64,000 nt of DNA, from contig NC_091142.1 in assembly GCF_041381155.1 (NCBI RefSeq), forward strand, positions 40,225,604-40,289,603, read 5' to 3'. Source of the stretch: Argopecten irradians. Its lineage: Eukaryota; Mollusca; Bivalvia; Pectinida; Pectinidae. The notes beneath the pieces are model-generated. The model did no database searches. It saw nothing but the letters and a program-made list of their open reading frames with translations, and was not told where the DNA came from. Below, one piece after another: positions 36,901 to 48,900 of the stretch; position 1 is the stretch's first letter; the number at the start of each line of letters is the position of its first letter. Made by a program: the position numbers and the translations under genes.

Positions 36901-39900
36901 GGGACAGAGATGATTGGCTGAAATAAAACACATGTCATGGTGCTCAACACGGGGAGTGTGAAAGGTTGACAAACATCATGTGTAACATGTACTGCAAACC
37001 AACTTACTTATTGCAAGCGACTAAATTTTGTGTATTTCACAAGAAATCGCAAAAATAATAAATCGCTGCAAAAATGTTTCAACCACAGGTGAAATGGAAC
37101 TTTATACATCTAGATCGCAAATTAAATAGCATTGAAAAAATTGTTTGTCATAAAACACAAAATTAAGTTGCTGCAAAAATATGTTGGTTTGTGTTCACTA
37201 TAAAGGATTTGTGCAAAAGGTACTGATGGCTTACTAGCCGAGTCCCTATCACTTGATTACAAATAAGAACAAATTATATATAGGTAAAATTAAATCATCT
37301 ATTTTCATAAATGTATTTTCCAAGATGTAGATATTATAAGGCTGTAAAATTGAGATAAACAAAAATTCATTTTTAGAATCGCCAGGCAAGCTTGGTTACA
37401 CCGATTTTCTCTAGTATATATAGTTTGTAGCATAATTACAGCAATATCATAACTCATTATCTGAGGTCACTAGGAGGTGCATAATTAGATTTATTGGGCA
37501 CATGGCAGAAAAATTCTAAATGCCATAGTATGACCAGTAGATATTGAGAGACATAGATTGTAATAAGGTTAGGGTGACAACTGAAATGACAATTCAAATG
37601 TATTATGTATGCTCAAGTCAGATACAACAATTAATGGTTCAAATGTTAGTTCTATGAATGAATTTAAAGAATTTGTAAATATCGGTAATGTTGTTTAAGA
37701 AATAAAATACTAATTGTTTTGGCAAATCAATTCTATAGATATCAATTTAAACAGCAATGGGTTCACAATATATTGTAAAGATATGTGAAAAATAAGATAG
37801 GAGAAGTTCAAACTAAACACAAAGAAGTGAAAACATCAACAAGGACACAAAATGGAGACTTTGTGTATACCCATAAAGTAACTTGTAGCTATGTCACAGA
37901 GTAAAATAGAAATGGTTTCACAACTTGTACATAACAGAACACATACCTTCTCTCCTTGAGTGCCATTTCACGTTTACTGATCTCGTTGTCCTTCTGCATT
38001 CGTGCCAGCCTGGAAAATAATTACATTATGTATAGTTTTTCTAGTATTGGATTCCTTTGGTGATATTACTGGTAGTATAAAAGGAAAGCATACCCATAAT
38101 GCTTTCTAGAGTCAGTAAACCTAAGGCTAAACATAATGTATAATGTAAAGCTGGTTATTTTGTGATTTTGACTGAAAAATGAGAAAATGATATTTGAGCA
38201 GTATTAAAATTTCATGCTTTGGCTACAAAGTTATATTTCATACATTTTCAATATTTCACAGATCAAATTTTCACAACTATAGCAATGTCCTGCAAAATCA
38301 CGACAATATACCTTCTGCCACAAAAATAAATGGCTATTTATTATTTCTGTTATATAAGTGATAAAATAGATCTTAAAATAAGGAACAAAACATGACTTTA
38401 TTGAACGCTCACTAACAGCATTTTGTAACATCGTTCTATATTAGATCCACCAAAACAGAGACATGCTCCAAGGTCAATGACCAACATAACCAACATTTTA
38501 TCTTCTCATGTCTAGGACATTGAATCTAACCTATGAAGAGCACTAGGTTTTTAGTGTGTTAGGTAATATGTTACCTTTCTCTTTCTGCTTCCCTCTCCTC
38601 CCGAGCACGTCGCCGTTCCTGGGGTTTGGTGTATGGTGGAATGACGTCGTTGTACCAATGACGCCATGGTGGATGTTGAGCTGTAAAACGTGATCCCATA
38701 TAAATAACAGCTTTGGTAAACTTTCTAAGATTTAAAGCTGAAAGGATTTGTCAATGAAGACGTCCCTGTATTCATCCACAGCATGTGATTTCATTCTCAT
38801 CTCCAATGTATTGTTTCCAATGGTATTCATGTGAAGCTAGTCTACACTAAGCACTTTAGATTTGCTGCTACAGCTATTCATGATTCTAACATTAGCCAAG
38901 TCTACCCATTTTATATAAAATACACATAGAAGAAAAATCAATAGTATTCTAACAAAATTTAAAAGTCTTCAGTTTAAAACTATTTTAGGTTGAGAAATGA
39001 TGTCACATGTGTATGATTATCATGCAATGGATGAGTTAAAGCAAATTTTTCTCTATACATTACACAGGTTACTAACAGGATGTATTGGTAAAAGATGTTG
39101 GAGGTTGCTATGGTGACTTACACTGCGTTGGATCCAGGACTGGCATGGCTGCCTTCTGGTCGTGTTGTAGCATAGAGTACAGTCCCTTGTAATGGTCAGT
39201 TTTTACCTGTAACCATTGATTGACATATCTATTATTCATTAAATCAGTTTTTAGTTAAACATATCAATTATGACCTTAAATATCTTTAGCAATATATTGA
39301 TTTTTCTTATTATAACAAAAATCCATAATATAGTCATTGATTGATTGATTGATGGACTAAAACTTTCTTACTAACCATTTACCCAATTAGAGACCCCATT
39401 TTTACTGAACACTTACCAAATTAGAGACCCCATTCTTACTGAACACTTACCAAATTACAGATCCCATTCTTACTGAACACTTACCAAATTACAGACCCCA
39501 TTCTTACTAAATACTTACCAAATAAAAGACCACATACATTCTTACATAACACTGACCTCATATTGGAACTGTGGTATCATGAGTCTTGGTCCCTCTATTT
39601 TCAATGTTTTCTCCATCTCGGCTGACTGTGAGAGCAAGGGGAGACAACCTTATAGCAAAATACTGAATCACTGAAACTAAATTTTAACTTTTTATATGTT
39701 GTGCATGTCATCCAATCCATGCATTTTATATGATATCAGACCCTCTAACTATTTCCAAAAAGTCCATCATCTATGTGTTATATAGCTACTGGGAAATCAT
39801 TTGAAATATTTTTCTGTTATTCCAAATTTAAGTCACACACCTTTCTCAGATTGTCATCATAACTGTAACATTCACTCTATGATAGCTTCATTCTTATTAT

Positions 39901-42900
39901 CATTATTGAGAAAACCAGATGATTCAGATTTTTGTGCATATATAACATCTACTGCTATTTACAATCTGGACTGTTTTTTGACATTATAAATAATCCAGTT
40001 GAATAAAGAAAAAAATGATAATAAAATATTACTGATGATGAATCTTTAAGCTTTTCCCTGAGAAGTCCGAGAAACACTAGTGTCACGTTGGCCAGCCATT
40101 CTGTGTGAAATCCTGGTGTGTTGGAGCCTATCATGTACTGGTCCCATACATACAGCAGTGTGTCAAAGTTCAGATATGCTGTCAAAGAAGAACCAAATTC
40201 AAGTTTCAAATTACCATAAAACCTTGTATAAATTTCACACCAGCATACATATTTTGTAACTTAAAAGCTACTTTTTCTGCTGGAAATGCAACACAATAAA
40301 TGCATGATGTTTCTGAATGTTTGTTCAATTGATCTTTTAGAAAATTTACTTCATTTTTATTTGTGATGAAGCTCTAAGTCCATCAGGAAAAATGAATGCT
40401 CAAACAACAACATAACATTAAACAATGACAACTCTGGTGTCTTTCTGTCCAACAGTTTGGATGAAAAATAATATAATATAAAAAGATAAAGTTTACTTAC
40501 TGACAAACATTCCACGGATGACGGGTCGGATGAGTGAAGTCAGACCTTCCATCAACAGGGCATATTTACCAGTTTCTGTCTCTACGATCTTTTCTGTAAT
40601 TATAAGTACAAGACACTGTATTGTGATTGGAATACACTAAAACATGGTTATAATGAACCTGAAATTTATTAGGTACAAGATAGTAACATGTTTAGATACT
40701 GTGAAAAAACCTGAGAATACCAAAATTATAATATTGATCGTAATTTGTGTCACACTAAGGATAAAATTATAAATATAAAATAATAACAACAATTTGTACA
40801 ATTATCACAGTATCTCTTTGAATGAATCAAGTTAGATATCAACAAGGTTTATACAAATTATATGTGATTTTACCTTTGGAGCTGACGACATTATTTACTA
40901 TAGCTCTAGCCACACTAGGAAACTTCTCCTGAAGTTCTTTAGCGACTTTATCCACAAAGGCTAGCAACTCATCCTCATGTTTCTGTATAAAGTCATAAAC
41001 CATATATATTGTGTAGGTCAATCAGGGAAATCCTAAACCATATATTGTATAGGTCAATCAGGGGAAATCATATATCATTCCAACCCCATAGGGAAATTCA
41101 TATATATACATTTCTATTACCAAATGGAAAAGAATCGACAGTTACAAGACTATATGTGCACATAACCCATTTTATGAATTTGTTTACCATAAGAATTATT
41201 AGAATTTTGAATGTTCACGGTAAGGTCCAATCCTATTGGGGAAATCTGAATATCATCTTGTTTTAAAAGGTCCCCCAATTATGACATTTATAATGAAACT
41301 ATAGACATCCATCTCAAGTCCAACAAAGTGACCCATAGCAGGGGAAACATATTATTATAGCAATTCTCACCCCTAAGGGGACTCCTGCCCCCAAGAGAGA
41401 CCCCATCTTCAACTTTTACCATAAGACCCCATTCTTAGGGTGTGGCCATTTACCCATATTTAGAACCATTGTAATTTACAAGCATATTTAGGCCCCAAAG
41501 GAGGGGAAACTTACCCATATATCAGAAACCCATTCTTACTGAACATTTACCCTCTTAGGATCTCCATTCTTACTAAACATTACCATCCCCTTAGCCCATT
41601 AAGAAATCCTATTCTTAGTCATTTATATACATTTACCATTCTAGATAGGTCCCCATTCTTACTGAAACTTACCCATATTTAGAGATATTTTTCTGAACTA
41701 GTTTTACCCATTGTAAGAGATTCCATTCACAACTACTAACTAGATTGTAGGAGATTTACCTCATTTCCCATGAACTACTAACATTTACTCTAGAGACCCC
41801 ATTCTTACTGAATTTACCCAAATTAGAGACCCCTACCCATTATTCATTCCATTATTATGAACATTTTAGAGAAAATTCTTACTGATTCAGAAAAAAATTA
41901 CAAGACCCCATTAGGAGGGTTTTGCAAAATATCACATATGAACTGAAGTATTTAAGGGAACTGAACCACTTTTTTGAATGGGGGGGGATCAGAGCCAAAA
42001 TTTAATCCAGTTAATATCCCCATAATCTCCAATCATTTAAATCATATGAAAATCTTAAAACAGTTTTTAAAATTCTTACCGAAAATATTACCATATTTGA
42101 AAAATTCCAATGGGCAACCATATGAGATACCCATTCATACAAGTTTACCCAAGTTCAAGGATCCCATTCTTATGTTTGTTAAAGTCACTTACAGGGGATT
42201 TAGCATTTGTAAAGGAATACCTCATTTAAGGGGTAAAGCCCCTCCATGCCCCCAAGTTGAGTTCAAACCAAATATATAAAGTTTGTTCTTAAGGAAGGAT
42301 GTTTGTCCAAATTTGTGTATCAGCATACAATATTTTGTTTACAATCTATTTCCCCAATTGGGGGGAAAAAATAAACCTAAGTATAGGATCAGAGCCAAAA
42401 ATTTTTTCTGAACAACTTCCCCCAAATCAGGGGAAATTTTACACATGACCCAATCATGATTTTACAATCGATTTAAGGATTTACTTACCCAATATTCTCC
42501 CCCCCGGGGGGCCAGAGCCAAAATTTATACATTTTTATTAGATGTTTGTGGCCAAAAGTTACGGGGAAATCATAATCCATTTAACTCTATCATAGGATTT
42601 AAAGGATAATGTTCCAAAATATAGGGGAAGTTCAAAACACAGGTGGAAATCTAAGCTGTTGTATGTTGCTCAAAGTGGGAATTTCAAAAAATCTATGCAG
42701 GGAATTGTTATTCTTATGAAAAAATATTAGGTCCCCGCCCCTTCTATAAAATAAAAATATAAGTTTCCCATTCCCCCAACTGACAAAAGGTTCCACATCA
42801 GGGGAAACTTATGAACAAGGCATATAAAGGATTTGAAGTTTTTACATTTTGGGAACAGGCCCCTTCCATCAACAAAATTTATACAATATTGTGGCTGAAT

Positions 42901-45900
42901 TTATTTCTGTTCAAGTACGATGAAAAATTACCTGTATTATAAGTCCCCAAGGGGAGACCCCATTATTTATGTATTAAGGAAAAGGAATCCACTAAAAATG
43001 TTTGTGGAACAAATTTATATTTATCAAGAACTCAGGGGATCATAATTCTCAACCATTTAAACCCCTATTCTATATCCTCCTGCCCATGTATCAGGGGAAA
43101 TCATTTTATATATTATTTATATCAAGACTTTCTGAAAGGTCCAATCCCCCAAGGTAAAAATCATATATTTATACCTATATCCACCATTAGAAACCTCTGT
43201 CAGGTAAATCAGAGCAATATTTAAATTAAGGATGCCATATTTGTGGCCATAACATCAATCAGGAGAATCATTTAATTAAAATACCTATGGTTATATATTT
43301 CCTGTCCCCCCTGGGGAAATCCAATTAAACCCCTTAAAATATTTGTTTTTGGTTAAAGGCCCATGTCAAAAATAGGGAAAAATTCATTTAAATATACCTC
43401 ATGTTATAACAAACCAATGTCTGGGGGAAATCATCAAAATATCAGTTTATTCCCTTTCATTAAACATGATTTTGTTACAATCCATAATATAGGACTTGCG
43501 ATTTATGGTATTCATTGGGGAGGGGAAAAATAATTTTACTTTTAAAACATGAATGTATTGTTAATAGGGGAAATTGGACAATATAAATTATAGGTCAATA
43601 AAGGGAAATCATTTAGTGTAAGGATCCACTCAATGTCATTATAAAATTTAGTATTGAAATTAAAAAAAAATTAATTTATCTAAAAAGGCTTAAATCATAA
43701 TTTAAGGTCAATTGGGAAAACCATATAATTATATTCAATCAAGGACTGAAATTTGGGGAAATCATATCCATATTGTTTAGGATTCTGTATCCAATACCCA
43801 AAAGGGGAAATCATTTAGGCCAAAGGGGACATATACAAAAGGTATAGGTCAATCAGGGAAAATTCATCATATTCATGTTCTTCCCCCAATTAGATTATTA
43901 GGCTCAAAAGGCTACAATAGGAAGGGGAAAATATATATCTGTTTAAGGGAATTTAAATGTTAATTTACTATTGGGGGATCATTCATTAACATAGTATAAC
44001 ATTGTATACATATACAATCAGGGTATTAAGGGAAATCCAAATTTCAGGGAAAAACATTATCCATGCCAAGGCTCAATCAGGGAAATAAAACCATTGGATT
44101 CGTCCCCTATTCCAATCAGGGGTGTCACTGTCAAATATGAATATAATTCAAAGTTAAATTAAAAAAATGGCATGTTCATATATCGCATAGGTACAATCCA
44201 AGGGGAAAATATACTGTTTGAAAGGGCAATCATAAAATATCATATATTGGTCCATATGCAAGGTGATCAATACCCATGCAAATCATATATGTAAATAGGT
44301 CCAATCAGGGGGTAAACCATATATTTAAATATAATAGGTCAAAGTCTAGAGAATCAAGGTATAACTATATAGTTGTATTAGGTCATATCATAAACCATAT
44401 ATTTCCCTTATAGGTCAACAAGGGACAACACTTTATATACTGTAGTCTAGGTCAATCTAGGAAATGGACAATATTGTGGTTCATAATCCATAATATATGT
44501 ACGTAAGGTATGTCAATCAGGGGGAAATCATTTATCCATACTGAAATAGCATTGTTTAATACTAGGTCAATCCAGGTGAAATCAATAAACCAATATAGAT
44601 ATATATATGTTGATCAATCCGGTGAAATCATATAGTGTAAAGTTCAATCAGGTGGTAGGGGAAATAAACCATATATTGTCTAGGTCTATCAGGGAAATCA
44701 TATATTGTATAGGGGAAATAATCCATATACTATATTGTAATAGGTCAATCAGGGGAAACCATTATAGTGTATAGGTCAATCAGGCGAAATCATTAACCAT
44801 ACATTGTATAGGTCAATCAGGGGAAATCATATAGTGTATAGATCAATCAGGGGAAATCATATACCTGTGGTAATGTATAGGTCAATCAGGGGAAACCATA
44901 TAGTGTATAGATCAATCAGGGGAAATCATATACCTGTGGTAGTATATAGGTCAATCAGGGAAACCATATAGTGCATAGATCAATCAGGGGAAATCATATA
45001 CCTGTGGTAATGTATAGGTCAATCAGGGGAAACCATATAGTGTATAGATCAATCAGGGGAAATCATATACCTGTGGTAGTGTATAGGTCAATCAGGGAAA
45101 CCATATTGTATAGGTCAATCAGGGGAAATCATGATCCATATATTGTATAGGTCAATCAGGGGAAATCATAAACCATACATTGTATAGGTCAATCAGGGGA
45201 AATCATGATCCATATATTGTATAGGTCAATCAGGGGGGAAAACATATATTGTGTAGGTCAATGAGGGGAAAATCATAATCCATATATTGTATAGGTCAAT
45301 CAGGGGGAAATCATAAACCATACATTGTATAGGTCAATCAGGTGAAATCATAAACCATATAGTGTATAGGTCAATCAGGGGAAATCATATAGTGTATAGA
45401 TCATTCCAGAGAAATCATATAGTGTATAGGTCAATCAGGGGAAATCATATTATACCATATAGTGTATAGGTCTATCGGGGGAAATCATAATCCATATATT
45501 GCATAGGTCTATGAGGGGATAAACCATATATTGTATAGGTCAATCAGGGGTAATCATATATTGAATAGGTAGGTCAATCTGGGGAAATCATATAGTGTAT
45601 AGGTCAATCCTGAGAAATCATATAGTGTATAGGTCAAACAGGGGAAATCATATATTGTATAGGTCAATCAGGGGAAATCATATATTGTATAGGTCAATCA
45701 GGGGAAATCATATATTGTATAGGTCAATCAGGGAAAATCATAATCCATATTTGTAAAGGTCAATCTGGGGAAAACATATATTGTGTAGATCAATGAGGGG
45801 AAAATCATAATCCATATATTGTATAGGTCAATCAGGGGGAAATCATAAACCATACATTGTATAGGTCAATCAGGTGAAATCATAAACCATATAGTATATA

Positions 45901-48900
45901 GGTCAATCAGGGGAAATCATATAGTGTATAGATCATTCCGGAGAAATCATATAGTGTATAGGTCAATCAGGGGAAACCATTTAGTGTATAGGTCAATCCG
46001 GGGAAATCATATAGTGTAAAGGTCAATCAGGGGAAAATCATAAACCATATATTGTCAGGGGAAATCATTAACCATATAGTGTATAGGTCAATCAGGTGAA
46101 ATCATTAACCATATAGTGTATAGGTCAATCAGGGAGAAATCATAAACCATATATTGTCTAGGTCTATCAGGGAGAAATCATAAACCATATATTGTATAGG
46201 TCAATCAGGGGGAAATCATAAACCATATATTGTATAGGTCAATCAGGGGGAAATCATAAACCATATATTGTATAGGTCTATCAGGGGGAAATCATAAACC
46301 ATATATTGTATAGGTCTATCAGGGGAAATCATATATTGTATGGGTCAATCAGGGGAAATAATATAGTGTATAGGTCAATCAGGGGAAAACATATATTGTA
46401 AAGGTCAATCAGGGGAAAACATATATTGTAAAGGTCAATCAGGGGAAAATCATAAACCATACATTGTATAGGTCAATCAGGTGAAAATCATAATCCATAT
46501 ATTGTATAGGTCAATCAGGGGGAAATCATAAACCATACATTGTATAGGTCAATCAGGTGAAAATCATAATCCATATCATGTATAGGTCAATCAGGGGAAA
46601 TCATATATTGTATAGGTCAATCAGGGGAAACAATACATTGTATAGGTCAATCAGGGGAAATCATAAACCATACATTGTATAGGTCAATCAGGGGAAATCA
46701 TAAACCATATATTGTATAGGTCAATCAGGGGGGAATTATAAACCATACATTGTATAGGTCAATCAGGGGGAAATCATAAACAATATATTGTATAGGTCAA
46801 TCAGGGCAAATTATAAACCATATATTGTATAGGTCAATCAGGGGAAATCATAACCATACAGTGTATAGGTCAATCAGGGGGAATCATAAACCATACATTG
46901 TATAGGTCAATCAGGGCAAATCATAAACCATATATTGTAAAGGTCAATCAGGGGAAACCATACAGTGTATAGGTCAATCAGGGGAAATCCTTAACCATAT
47001 ATTGTATAGGTCAATTAAACTTACATACTGTAGCGATAAAATTTCTTCAATTCAATTATTTAAAGTAATTCCTATTTAACAGACATTCAAAGTCATATTT
47101 TGGAAAATTTGTTTCACAGTACATGTCATTTTCAAAAAATGTACCAACTACCTAAGTACATTGTAGTATGAAATCATACCTTAGAAGGAGAAAATGAAAA
47201 AATTCAGTTTGTTATTTGCCCTGGTCAATAATTATCCTTGTAATTTTCATGTCAATGAGTTAATGATCTGACAGATTTTTCATTACACATTTTGATATAA
47301 GTGTTGAAAAAATTGCTTTATCTCCCTTATTTCTGGAGCTATCCACAAGTTGTAAAACTAAAGAAAATAACTTGACATTTTTGTTCTAGGTAAAATTTCA
47401 TTTGGCAATTGTCTTCTTTCTCATTCGTTGTGGGGATAGGACAAAGTCCTTAAGTAAATTCTATGTTAATAAAGTAGTACATGGCAAGGACCTACATCTG
47501 AACCAGAGTCCGAGACAAATCCAGGTCTCGATTCCATATAGGATATATACTGTTCAACTAGTGCTGCGATCACTCGGCCGGCGGGTGGCTCACGTCTGTA
47601 AAAAAAAAAAAAAAATAGACACATAAACTGTATCGTCAAAAGTTATAAACAATTAACATTAAATATATTCATATATATAGACAAATAAAATGTACTGTAA
47701 AAAGTTATATACTACATGTATATAAAATATATCTATAGTCTGAGGCATGGTTTAACTTTTCAGTATAAAAGATTTTAATAGTTTCTTTTTTGAAGATTTC
47801 AATTCAGAGAAATTTGGACAATATGACATGCCATATGATTTACTTATATTCAACTTCAGAATTGCTTACTTTGGCATATTGGAATCATTCACTTTGACAA
47901 ATGGCACAACGAGGAGATGGTCAACATCTCGTAATCTGTTCTTGGTCTTTAGGGAGGCATGGTAGTAAGATAGCACAGCTTTCATGGCATAGAAGGAGCC
48001 TGGTAGAAATGTTTACATAGATAAATAACAATACATGTTGCACTGGTAAAATCACAATGTTTGCTCTTCACAGTATGTACTTAGGGACACTTAATATACT
48101 ATCCTGGCACATCTATTGGGAACATACCAAAATTATGACAACATCCTCTACATATTCAAAATGTTGCATTGTGAGAACCAGTGTTGTTGAAGAAAAGTTG
48201 AAATCATTTTGTTCTGTAAAATGAATCAGATAAACACACACTTTCTAGGTAGAGGGTCAGAAACAACTCAGAACCTCCAGCATGGCCGGCCTCCTGAGCT
48301 TGTCAGCTGAATCACAGACACTCTATTTTTGGAACACTTTGTACAAAATTCAATAACCTATTCTCAGTGGCACATTGGCCCAGTGGTTAAGATGTCATGA
48401 CATATTACCACAAGCCTCCATTCCTGGGTTGTAAGTTTGAATCTCATGTGGAGCAGCAGTCAGGTACTGCACTTGATGGTTTTTCTCTGTGTAGTCCGGT
48501 TTTCCTATGCCTCATAAACTAGCACGTCCTTAAATGACCATTAATCATATCAAACCAGTAAGAATTAGTGATAATTCTTTAAAACCTACCCACTGATCCT
48601 TTAAGTTCGGCGAAGGTCGCCTCTGTATTAATAAGTGCCTCACATTTCTGTGAGATCTCAAGGTCGTAGGGTGAGATGGCTGCCCTTGGGTTGGTGTTCA
48701 GCTGGTCTACATACTGCTTTCTTACTGTTGATTGTAAAAATAGTCACATTCATATATTCATGTCCATTCAATTATGATATCTATATTCATCCTGAACTAT
48801 GTTGCTGTTTTATAGATACTAGTTTTATAAGATGGAGGATTAAATCAGAAGAGGGATTTTGATTTTTTTAACATAAATGTGGACAATCATTTGCCACTTT

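Noticed and set aside
47402-47626. 74-codon plus-strand frame as the missing TBC exon
   Set aside because: Wrong strand. It ends in a poly(A) run, which suggests a retroposed piece. No minus-strand exon was found here.
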